Shown here: in pieces, positions 1 to 5,092 of the stretch | Position numbering within the stretch: position 1 is the stretch's first letter | How the letters are laid out: every line of letters begins with the position of its first letter | From: an uncultured Gammaproteobacteria bacterium | GTDB lineage: Bacteria; Pseudomonadota; Gammaproteobacteria; Pseudomonadales; Pseudohongiellaceae | Assembly: GCA_903926285.1 (NCBI GenBank) | Contig: CAIYIP010000218.1 | Span: 1-5,106, forward strand | DNA length: 5,106 bases | Direction: 5' to 3' | Program-made: the position numbers and the translations under genes | The notes under the pieces: generated by a model | Seen by the model: the letters and a program-made list of their open reading frames with translations, nothing else | What the model was told of the DNA's origin: nothing | Database searches by the model: none

Positions 1-452
1 GAAATGATTTCCGCCTCATCAATTTCGCAGCTGCGTTTGTCGTCACTCATCTGCATGGCCAGTTCGATTGCAGTGAACGGTTCATGGCTGCGATTTAGCG
101 CTATCAGATCGAACACACTTTCATCATGCCGTGGCAGATATGCACTGACATAAACCAGGTGGGAAATTTTTGCGGGAATTCTGCAAGCTACTTCAGTTAT
201 CACCATGCCGCTCATACTGTGGCCGAGCAGAACAACTTTTCCTGTTAAAGAGCCAAGTAGTTCAACCAGTGCCGTGACATAGGATTTGAAGGTTACTTTA
301 TTAAGTGGAGTCTTATCGTCGCCATGACCAGGCAGATCAGGAGTAAAAACAAGATGACCTTGTGCTCGCAGCAAATTCGCGACAGTAGCCCAGCATGAAC
401 CGTCATGCCAGGCCCCATGCACAAGAACAAAAGTGCTCGAGCTCAAAGGCAC
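1..452 (-). CDS. Alpha/beta hydrolase, methylesterase/hydroxynitrile-lyase-like, 3' end outside window
   Basis: The first 150 codons of an alpha/beta-fold hydrolase are visible; the rest lies beyond base 1. The protein begins MPLSSSTFVLVHGAWHDGSC. The HGAW oxyanion-hole motif (residues 12-15), a PDLPGHG segment (38-44) and a nucleophile elbow GHSMSG with Ser79 are all present. This arrangement resembles the plant methylesterase (SABP2)/hydroxynitrile lyase branch and its bacterial relatives, so an esterase-like activity on a small molecule is an inference; the substrate is unknown. The catalytic Asp and His are expected in the missing part. The usual second Gly of GxSxG is Ser here (GHSMS-G). 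The start is GTG at 452: an in-frame TAA lies just upstream, no in-frame ATG lies between, and GGAA precedes it. It follows cysE by 84 bp on the same strand, so cotranscription is possible. Confidence 0.8.
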   Translation of the reverse strand, partial: MPLSSSTFVLVHGAWHDGSCWATVANLLRAQGHLVFTPDLPGHGDDKTPLNKVTFKSYVTALVELLGSLTGKVVLLGHSMSGMVITEVACRIPAKISHLVYVSAYLPRHDESVFDLIALNRSHEPFTAIELAMQMSDDKRSCEIDEAEII

Positions 453-536
453 TCGTTTCCATAATTAAGAGCGGAGCTGAAATTTATTTGATGCAGCATA
501 TGATCCTCGCGCTGTCTGAATATTTCGGTATTAGAA
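453..536. other. cysE to downstream hydrolase gap
   Basis: This 84-bp gap separates two minus-strand genes. I see no hairpin followed by T, so no intrinsic terminator, and no clear promoter. Read-through from cysE into the hydrolase is therefore plausible. Confidence 0.5.
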
Positions 537-1319
537 TTACCCGTTATGATTTAAGTCGTGGCTCATATCGAGCGCCGGTTGCTCAACTCGCGGTTTACCC
601 ACGACCACCGCAGGTATCCCGGCCACAGTGGTATGGGGAGAAACATCATTCAGTACAACACTGCCCGCACCGATCTTGGCACCCTCGCCTATAACAACAT
701 TACCAATCACTATGGCGCCCGTCCCGATCAAGACGCCATGCCTTACCTTGGGATGCCGATCGCCACTTTCCTTTCCCGTACCCCCCAGCGTGACGCCTTG
801 CATAATCGAAATATTGTTATCGAGTACACAAGTCTCGCCGATGACTATGCCAGTGGCGTGATCTACCAGTATGCCAGAACCAATAACGGCAGCAGGATGG
901 ATGTCGACGCAAAAAACCTCAGCTATCTGGCTCTGTAAATACAGTGCCATCCCGTTACGTTCGTGACGCCACAGCCAGTGTCCGATGCGATAGGCCTGCA
1001 AGGCCTGAAACCCCTTGAAGTAGAGGAGGGTGCTTGAGTAGTACTTTACGGCAGGATCACGCTGCCGGGTTGCGATAAGATCGCGCTCAATGGCCAGCAT
1101 GATAAAGGGATCTTCACGTAGCGCGGCATCAAAAATCTGGCGCAGGGCATTGTGTGCAAAGTCTGCTGAAGCCAGCTTGTGTGCCAGCAGGTCGCTTAGT
1201 GCGGCCTCCAGGCTGTCATGTTGGAGAATGCGGCGCGAAAAAAAATTACCAAGCTCAGGCTCCAGCATTATCTGGTCTTTTATTTCGGTTCTGATGATAG
1301 CCCACAAATCCAACGTCAT
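537..1319 (-). CDS. cysE: Serine O-acetyltransferase CysE
   Basis: This 260-residue protein makes O-acetyl-L-serine from serine and acetyl-CoA, the committed step of cysteine synthesis in the cytoplasm. Residues 1 to about 105 form the helical N-terminal SATase domain, with the diagnostic RDPAVKYYSSTLLYFKGFQALQ stretch beginning at 87. Then come RIGHWLW (111-117) and a left-handed beta-helix of hexapeptide repeats (about 139-215). By alignment from memory with E. coli CysE (offset 4), Asp139 and His154 (in DHATG) match the catalytic Asp143/His158, and His189 (in DRHPK) matches His193. Met252 matches Met256, a site tied to cysteine feedback in E. coli. The chain stops at NHNG, about ten residues short of the E. 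coli end, and lacks a C-terminal Ile. The ATG is supported by AAGGA six bases upstream. It is divergent from gpsA; in E. coli the two genes are neighbours in one direction. Confidence 0.97.
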   Translation of the reverse strand: MTLDLWAIIRTEIKDQIMLEPELGNFFSRRILQHDSLEAALSDLLAHKLASADFAHNALRQIFDAALREDPFIMLAIERDLIATRQRDPAVKYYSSTLLYFKGFQALQAYRIGHWLWRHERNGMALYLQSQIAEVFCVDIHPAAVIGSGILVDHATGIVIGETCVLDNNISIMQGVTLGGTGKESGDRHPKVRHGVLIGTGAIVIGNVVIGEGAKIGAGSVVLNDVSPHTTVAGIPAVVVGKPRVEQPALDMSHDLNHNG

Positions 1320-1325
1320 TTTATT

Positions 1326-1330
1326 TCCTT
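1326..1330 (-). promoter_or_regulatory. Ribosome binding site of cysE
   Basis: Read on the minus strand, AAGGA lies six bases upstream of the cysE ATG (in AAAGGAAATAAAATG). It is the clearest Shine-Dalgarno sequence in the window and fixes the cysE start. Confidence 0.75.
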
Positions 1331-1358
1331 TAGCAGATCGACAAGCGCAGGGGCGTCG

Positions 1359-1388
1359 ATTCTATAAGAAGCATCGTACTTGCTTCAA
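1359..1388 (-). promoter_or_regulatory. Candidate sigma-70 promoter of cysE
   Basis: On the minus strand TTGAAG (1388-1383) could be a -35 box. It is followed by TATAGA (1366-1361, spacer 16) or TAGAAT (1364-1359, spacer 18) as -10. A run of seven T on this strand (1400-1394) lies just upstream of the -35 and could act as an UP-like element. The predicted transcript start would give a leader of roughly 30 nt. Sequence match only; no regulator site is recognised. Confidence 0.45.
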
Positions 1389-1459
1389 CGGACAAAAAAA
1401 CAAGACTTGATGATTTAGCCCAAACAGTTTTCGGCCGCCGTGGCTTGTCCCCTATAAGC

Positions 1460-1488
1460 TGGAGTTAACCTTGCATAGCTGCTATCTT
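1460..1488 (+). promoter_or_regulatory. Weak candidate promoter of gpsA (extended -10)
   Basis: TGC followed by TATCTT (1480-1488) fits an extended -10 pattern (TGnTATAAT, four of six in the core). The -35 position 17 bases upstream, TGGAGT (1460-1465), is poor, as is usual for extended -10 promoters. A second TATAAG (1453-1458) lacks a well-spaced -35. This would leave a leader of about 60 nt before gpsA. Tentative. Confidence 0.25.
1475..1485. repeat. 11-bp palindrome ATAGC-T-GCTAT
   Basis: A perfect inverted repeat of five bases around one central T overlaps the candidate -10 of gpsA. The position would suit a repressor half-site pair, but the repeat is short and could be chance. Confidence 0.35.
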
Positions 1489-1552
1489 CGCGCCCGCACT
1501 GAATGAGCCGGACGTAGCAGAACGGCGGCCTGAACCTGGAATTCTCAAAAAC

Positions 1553-2584
1553 ATGTCTGTCAAAAATGTTGCAGTTATCGGAGGAGGCAGTTTCGGTACT
1601 GTAATAGCCAATATCATTGCGCATAATGGTCACAAAACCCAATTGTGGATGCGTGACGCCGAACAAGTTGAGTCGCTCAACGTCACTCGCCAAAACGCAG
1701 TTTATATGCCAGGGCTGGATCTGCATGACCAGGTCGAGGCCACCCATGACCTGAAGTCCGTGGTAGAAGACGTCGACATGATTTTTGTCGCCGTGCCTAC
1801 CGGCAGTTTCCGTTCAGTTGTCAAACAGATGCGGCCTTATTTGCAGTCGGGCGTAATTCTTATCAGTGCTACGAAAGGCATCGAAGCGGTAACTTTCAAA
1901 CTGATGAGTCAAATTCTTGCAGAAGAAGTCCCTGATGCAAGAATTGCTGTTCTCAGCGGCCCCAATCTGGCCAAGGAAATTGCCAATCGCAGCCCCACCG
2001 GAACAGTAATCGCCAGCAAAGATGCCGAAGTCCGCAAATTGGTTCAGGACACCCTGCGGTCTGATACTTTCAGGGTGTATGCCAATAACGATATGCTCGG
2101 CGTGGAGTTTGGCGGCTCTCTCAAAAATATTTATGCGATTATTGCCGGTCTCGCAGACGCAATAGGCATGGGGCAAAACACCATAGCCATGCTGATTACC
2201 CGGAGTCTCACCGAAATGGCACGTTTTGGCGTGGTGCTCGGAGCAGACCCTATGACATTCCTGGGCTTATCTGGAGTTGGCGACCTTATCGTGACTTGTT
2301 CCTCGCCGCTCAGCCGCAATTTCAGGGTGGGAAAGGCGCTTGGGGAGGGCAAGGATCTCGACCTCATTATCAATGAACTGGGTCAGGTCGCCGAAGGCAT
2401 CAACACCTTGAAGCAAGTAAAAGAAAAAGCTGACCAACTTGGCATTAACATGCCGCTTGCAAGCAGTCTTTACGAGATCATCTATAACAAGGCCGGCATT
2501 GACCATATAATCGTGTCGCTGATGCTCGAAGAAACGGAGCTGGATGTCGAGTTTGTAGGCAAAGCCAAACTGTTGGGAAAGTAA
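1553..2584 (+). CDS. gpsA: NAD(P)-dependent glycerol-3-phosphate dehydrogenase GpsA
   Basis: This cytoplasmic enzyme of 343 residues, close to the bacterial family length, reduces dihydroxyacetone phosphate to sn-glycerol 3-phosphate, the backbone for phospholipids. The N-terminal Rossmann motif VIGGGSFGT spans residues 8-16. Other family signatures follow: FVAVPT (78-83), SATKGIE with Lys108 (105-111), SGPNLAKEI (135-143) and GGSLKN with the conserved catalytic-site Lys191 (188-192). GLSGVGDLIVTCSSPLSRNF begins at 238 and contains Arg255, expected to contact the substrate phosphate. The all-alpha C-terminal domain runs from about 190 to the end. ATG at 1553 gives the standard start just before the nucleotide-binding motif; the ribosome site is weak (GGA about 12 bases upstream). 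The gene heads a four-gene plus-strand run. It ends with three stops in a row (TAA TAG TAA). Confidence 0.97.
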   Translation: MSVKNVAVIGGGSFGTVIANIIAHNGHKTQLWMRDAEQVESLNVTRQNAVYMPGLDLHDQVEATHDLKSVVEDVDMIFVAVPTGSFRSVVKQMRPYLQSGVILISATKGIEAVTFKLMSQILAEEVPDARIAVLSGPNLAKEIANRSPTGTVIASKDAEVRKLVQDTLRSDTFRVYANNDMLGVEFGGSLKNIYAIIAGLADAIGMGQNTIAMLITRSLTEMARFGVVLGADPMTFLGLSGVGDLIVTCSSPLSRNFRVGKALGEGKDLDLIINELGQVAEGINTLKQVKEKADQLGINMPLASSLYEIIYNKAGIDHIIVSLMLEETELDVEFVGKAKLLGK

Positions 2585-2604
2585 TAGTAAAAACCATAAA
2601 CAAT

Positions 2605-2609
2605 AGGTG
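2605..2609 (+). promoter_or_regulatory. Ribosome binding site of the DUF4389 gene
   Basis: AGGTG lies six bases before the ATG at 2616. It overlaps an upstream in-frame GTG (2607), which argues against that GTG being the start. Confidence 0.6.
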
Positions 2610-2615
2610 ACTGTA

Positions 2616-3068
2616 ATGGATCAAGATAAAGTTAAGCAGAATGTATTGTCCGGACGCCAATGGTTGCGCATGCTGTTTATGGCTGGTTATATATTGGCTT
2701 CATGGGTGCTGACCCTGGTTTTGCTGGCAACTATTCTGGTGCAAACCCTGATTGTGTTGATTACGGGCGAAACCAACCACAACCTGAGGCGTTTTGGCAT
2801 TTTATGTGGTGTATTCATGCACCAGATAATTCATTTTCTGGTCTATGGTTCGGATGACAAACCGTTTCCCTTCACCGAATTTCCTGATATTGACGCTGTC
2901 GATGCGGGTGAAGAAACGCCCAAGTACTCCGACCAGTCATCTGGCAGCAAACCTGGAACAGCGAGTGATCCTGACTATGACGACGTAGTCGCATCAAGCG
3001 ACAGTGTTGATCCCGATGACGATTATCCAGCGACTGATGCTGGCTCAGATCCTGAACGCCTCAGGTGA
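2616..3068 (+). CDS. DUF4389 family small membrane protein with acidic C-terminal tail
   Basis: The product is 150 residues and of unknown function. Residues 1-18 are polar and basic, and about 19-50 form a long hydrophobic stretch (WLRMLFMAGYILASW onward) that can span the membrane. Then comes GETNHNLRRFG (51-61) and a second semi-hydrophobic segment (about 61-78) ending near DKPFPFTEFPD (81-91). The layout of hydrophobic helix, LRRFG and KPFPF is what I recall for DUF4389 proteins. From 91 the sequence is a low-complexity tail with about 18 Asp/Glu in 60 residues and repeated DPD/DPDDD units, likely disordered. The start is ATG at 2616 rather than GTG at 2607 because AGGTG (2605-2609) sits six bases before the ATG. 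It lies 31 bp after gpsA and 21 bp before sixA, so it is probably in their operon. A role at the envelope is inferred from topology only. Confidence 0.85.
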   Translation: MDQDKVKQNVLSGRQWLRMLFMAGYILASWVLTLVLLATILVQTLIVLITGETNHNLRRFGILCGVFMHQIIHFLVYGSDDKPFPFTEFPDIDAVDAGEETPKYSDQSSGSKPGTASDPDYDDVVASSDSVDPDDDYPATDAGSDPERLR

Positions 3069-3089
3069 TTGCAAGAGAAAAGCCTGGCC

Positions 3090-3575
3090 ATGAATCTCTA
3101 CTTACTCCGGCATGGAGAAGCTGAAACCAAAGCGTCGAGTGATGCGGCCCGGCAACTTACGGTAAAAGGCCGTGAGGATGCCGAGTATGTGGCAAAGCAG
3201 TTTGCCGCGCGTCAATTGCCGCTTGAGCAATGTTTTGTAAGCCCCTATGTGCGGGCAAGCCAGACAGCCGAGGTGTTTGTCCAACAGCTTTCATTTACCG
3301 TTCCTTGTACAACAACAGAGCTACTGGTTCCTGAAGTCAGAGCCAGTACCGTAATGGATTTCCTGAACAAAAATATACACGCTCAGCATGTGCTGCTTGT
3401 CAGTCACAATCCCTTGCTTTCCGAATTAAATGCAATGCTTACTGAAGGGAATATAAATGACATGCATATACTCGCAACCAGTGAGCTCATTTGTATATCG
3501 CTGGACGTAGTTGGCCTGGGCATGGGCAGTACACCATTTCGGCTCATACCACCAATACATCGCCTGCTTTCCTGA
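3090..3575 (+). CDS. sixA: Phosphohistidine phosphatase SixA
   Basis: The protein is a 161-residue histidine phosphatase, the same length as E. coli SixA, which removes phosphate from phosphohistidine residues in the cytoplasm. It starts MNLYLLRHGEAE: the RHG motif gives Arg7 and the nucleophile His8. SPYVRASQTA (51-60) carries the second phosphate-binding Arg55, and LLVSHNPLLSEL (102-113) carries the second catalytic His106. The small size, without the inserted cap of metabolic phosphoglycerate mutases, supports the SixA group. The start is ATG at 3090; a TTG at 3069 is possible but would add seven residues before the beta strand and has no properly spaced ribosome site. Known E. coli targets are HPt domains of ArcB and NPr of the nitrogen PTS; no histidine kinase or PTS gene is nearby, so the partner here is unknown. 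It is 21 bp after the DUF4389 gene. Confidence 0.9.
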   Translation: MNLYLLRHGEAETKASSDAARQLTVKGREDAEYVAKQFAARQLPLEQCFVSPYVRASQTAEVFVQQLSFTVPCTTTELLVPEVRASTVMDFLNKNIHAQHVLLVSHNPLLSELNAMLTEGNINDMHILATSELICISLDVVGLGMGSTPFRLIPPIHRLLS

Positions 3576-3581
3576 GTCCCA

Positions 3582-4433
3582 GTGCTTAACCACTGGCAGG
3601 AAATTTCTGTAAGCCACGGCGATTTGCAATTAGCCGTTAGAATCCATGGCGATTTCGCGGCACCACCACTGATTGCACTACATGGCTGGCAGGATAATTC
3701 AGCAACCTTTGAACTGCTTGCGTCATTGTTGCCAGACGCTAGAATTATCGCTGTTGATTTGCCTGGCCATGGCTTGTCTTCGTCACGCCATAGAGAGGGG
3801 CATTACTATATCTGGACGTATGTTGCTGATGTTCTAGCTGTGGCTGATGGCTTGAATTTGCGTTCTTTTACACTTCTCGGCCATTCCATGGGAGGGGCGA
3901 TTGCGTCTCTTTTTGCAGCGCTTTATCCCGAGCGTGTTAAAAATCTGATTCTGCTTGATGCGGTTGGTCCACTGACCACGCAGCCAGAAGACGCTCCTGC
4001 CCAGATGCTCAAGTCGATACGGCAACACCAAAGTCTGAGGCCAGACAATCGTCATCATTATCCTGATTTCATGTCGGCCGTTAAGGCGCGAGCTGATAAG
4101 GGGTTATCATTGCAAGCGGCAACTATTCTCGGCAAGAGGGGCATTTTGCGGGATGAGAAAGGCTACCACTGGAATCTTGATCCGCGCCTGAGCAGAGCCA
4201 ACCTGCTGAGTCTTACTGAAGAACAGGCTGAAGTATTCATCAGAAAGATTACATGCGCCACGTTGTTGATTATTGCGAATGACTATTGGCTGGATAAGAA
4301 AGAGAGATTGGTGTCGCGTCGCTCCTTCTTTCAGAATCTGGACACTCATGTGCTGAACGGGAATCACCACCAGCACCTGGACGGCCACGTTGAAGCGGTC
4401 GCTGATTTAATTAAAGCCTTTCTTGCCCTTTAA
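3582..4433 (+). CDS. SERHL/kraken-like alpha/beta hydrolase
   Basis: This 283-residue single-domain alpha/beta hydrolase resembles serine-hydrolase-like (SERHL) proteins. The oxyanion motif ALHGWQDNSATFELL begins at 32, DLPGHGLSS spans 59-67, and the nucleophile elbow LLGHSMGGAIASLFA begins at 98 with Ser102. Asp234 in IIAND is a candidate acid, and the C-terminal GNHHQHLDGH (260-269) supplies the catalytic His, most likely His265. HGWQDN and the GNHH-HLD ending are the features I associate with SERHL. The substrate is unknown; an esterase role is inference. No signal peptide is seen, so it should be cytoplasmic. The start is GTG at 3582, the first possible codon after the in-frame sixA stop six bases before; no good ribosome site is visible, so coupling to sixA translation is likely. 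It is last in the plus-strand run, convergent with folE. Confidence 0.88.
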   Translation: MLNHWQEISVSHGDLQLAVRIHGDFAAPPLIALHGWQDNSATFELLASLLPDARIIAVDLPGHGLSSSRHREGHYYIWTYVADVLAVADGLNLRSFTLLGHSMGGAIASLFAALYPERVKNLILLDAVGPLTTQPEDAPAQMLKSIRQHQSLRPDNRHHYPDFMSAVKARADKGLSLQAATILGKRGILRDEKGYHWNLDPRLSRANLLSLTEEQAEVFIRKITCATLLIIANDYWLDKKERLVSRRSFFQNLDTHVLNGNHHQHLDGHVEAVADLIKAFLAL

Positions 4434-4439
4434 GTGTCT

Positions 4440-4483
4440 CAGGCACAGTGCTGACAAAATTCCCGAGTCAGCACCTGCGCCTG
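4440..4483. terminator. Stem-loop between convergent genes, possible bidirectional terminator
   Basis: GTGCTGAC (4448-4455) and GTCAGCAC (4467-4474) form a perfect 8-bp stem with an 11-base loop. An outer stem CAGGC (4440-4444) with GCCTG (4479-4483) extends it through a small internal loop (3 and 4 bases). It lies entirely within the 58 bp between the hydrolase and folE stops. Neither strand has the T-run of a classical intrinsic terminator, so it may instead protect 3' ends or help factor-dependent termination. Confidence 0.55.
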
Positions 4484-4491
4484 CAATAACA

Positions 4492-5031
4492 CTACTTGAT
4501 CAAGGACAGAAATTCGCTGCGGGTCGTAGGACGATCCCTGAATGCACCTAACATGCAGGAAGTCGTCATCACTGAATTCTGCTTTTGAACTCCGCGCATC
4601 ATCATACACATGTGCTGGGATTCGATGATGACGCCGACACCCTTGGCCTGTGTTTTTGCCATGATGGCCTCGGCAATTTGCTGTGTAAGGTGTTCTTGTA
4701 TCTGCAAGCGCCGCGCAAACATGTCCACAATGCGCGCGACCTTGGAGAGACCAATAACCACAGTGGTTGGCAGGTAGGCCACATGGCATTTGCCAATGAA
4801 TGGCAGAAGGTGATGTTCGCACAACGAATAGAGTTCGATGTTTTTTACGATGACCATTTCATTGGACGTTGTGGGGAACAAGGCTCCGTTCACAATATCA
4901 TCAATATTCTGGCTGTAACCCTGGGTAAGAAACTCCATGGCTTTGGCGGCACGTTCGGGAGTACCAATCAAGCCTGGTCGATCAGGAGTTTCCCCGATGG
5001 CTTTGATAATGCTGGTAAAAGCGTCTTTCAT
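4492..5031 (-). CDS. folE: GTP cyclohydrolase I (type IA) FolE
   Basis: The 179-residue enzyme converts GTP to 7,8-dihydroneopterin triphosphate, the first step toward tetrahydrofolate and other pterins, as a toroidal decamer in the cytoplasm. The sequence shows the family core: RPGLIGTPERAAKAMEFL (from 18), YSLCEHHLLPFIGKCHVAYLP (from 68), GLSKVARIVDMFARRLQIQE (94-113) and the C-terminal SQHMCMMMRGVQ (138-149). Zinc ligands Cys71, His74 and Cys142 are all present, which separates it from zinc-flexible FolE2. It is shorter than E. coli FolE (about 222) because the N-terminal extension is absent, as in many short bacterial FolE proteins. The ATG at 5031 is the only sensible start; the next upstream ATG on this strand meets a stop two codons later. 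There is no visible Shine-Dalgarno sequence. It is convergent with the hydrolase gene. Confidence 0.97.
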   Translation of the reverse strand: MKDAFTSIIKAIGETPDRPGLIGTPERAAKAMEFLTQGYSQNIDDIVNGALFPTTSNEMVIVKNIELYSLCEHHLLPFIGKCHVAYLPTTVVIGLSKVARIVDMFARRLQIQEHLTQQIAEAIMAKTQAKGVGVIIESQHMCMMMRGVQKQNSVMTTSCMLGAFRDRPTTRSEFLSLIK

Positions 5032-5063
5032 ATTTATAGATCTGGTTGAAGGTCGGGCTTCAC

Positions 5064-5092
5064 ACCCTACGCGATTAACGCGGCATGGTAAA
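5064..5092 (-). promoter_or_regulatory. Weak candidate promoter of folE
   Basis: On the minus strand TTTACC (5092-5087, four of six matches to the -35) is followed after exactly 17 bases by TAGGGT (5069-5064, three of six to the -10). The expected leader is about 25 nt. A nearly palindromic 13-mer occupies the spacer. Sequence resemblance only. Confidence 0.25.
5070..5082. repeat. Near-palindrome CGCGATTAACGCG
   Basis: Thirteen bases with four complementary outer pairs (CGCG on both sides) and one mismatch inside lie upstream of folE, within the spacer of the candidate promoter. It looks operator-like, but no known regulator site is recognised. Confidence 0.3.

Larger units (their letters stand above)
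1433..1530. repeat. Long-range inverted repeat in the gpsA leader/promoter region
   Basis: GGCCGCCGT at 1433-1441 is the exact reverse complement of ACGGCGGCC at 1522-1530. Beyond one mismatch the arms continue with a G-T wobble and two A-T pairs. The 80-base interior holds the candidate gpsA promoter. If transcription started before 1433 this could fold into a large stem; otherwise it may be a coincidence of GC-rich sequence. Confidence 0.35.
1320..1552. other. Divergent cysE-gpsA intergenic region
   Basis: These 233 bp separate two genes transcribed away from each other and must hold both promoters. The cysE side has a good ribosome binding site and promoter. The gpsA side has a longer stretch, about 150 bp, containing a short palindrome and a longer inverted repeat. 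No convincing small ORF, tRNA or riboswitch is seen. In-frame codons upstream of gpsA contain no better start. Confidence 0.7.

Noticed and set aside
400..462. ATG at 462 as start of the partial hydrolase
   Set aside because: That ATG is out of frame with the HGAW motif and its frame reaches a stop after about 20 codons; GTG at 452 is in frame.
395..694. Plus-strand open frame of 99 codons over the start of the partial hydrolase and the end of cysE
   Set aside because: It is antisense to two recognisable genes and has no protein features of its own.
558..938. Open frame of 126 codons on the plus strand
   Set aside because: It lies fully antisense to the conserved hexapeptide-repeat part of cysE and shows no recognisable domain; a shadow of that gene.
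1415..1747. Minus-strand open frame of 110 codons across the cysE-gpsA gap and the start of gpsA
   Set aside because: It overlaps the gpsA Rossmann motif region and shows no domain or plausible ribosome site.
3069..3089. TTG at 3069 as the sixA start
   Set aside because: It adds seven residues not expected in SixA, and the nearby AGGTGA abuts it without proper spacing; ATG at 3090 gives the family-standard N-terminus.
5032..5038. TATAAAT just before folE as a -10 box
   Set aside because: Transcription would start inside the coding sequence, and no -35 is suitably placed; more likely an AT-rich, open translation start.
4585..5049. Open frame of 154 codons on the plus strand
   Set aside because: It is antisense to nearly all of folE, whose zinc ligands and core motifs are intact; the plus-strand translation has no family features.
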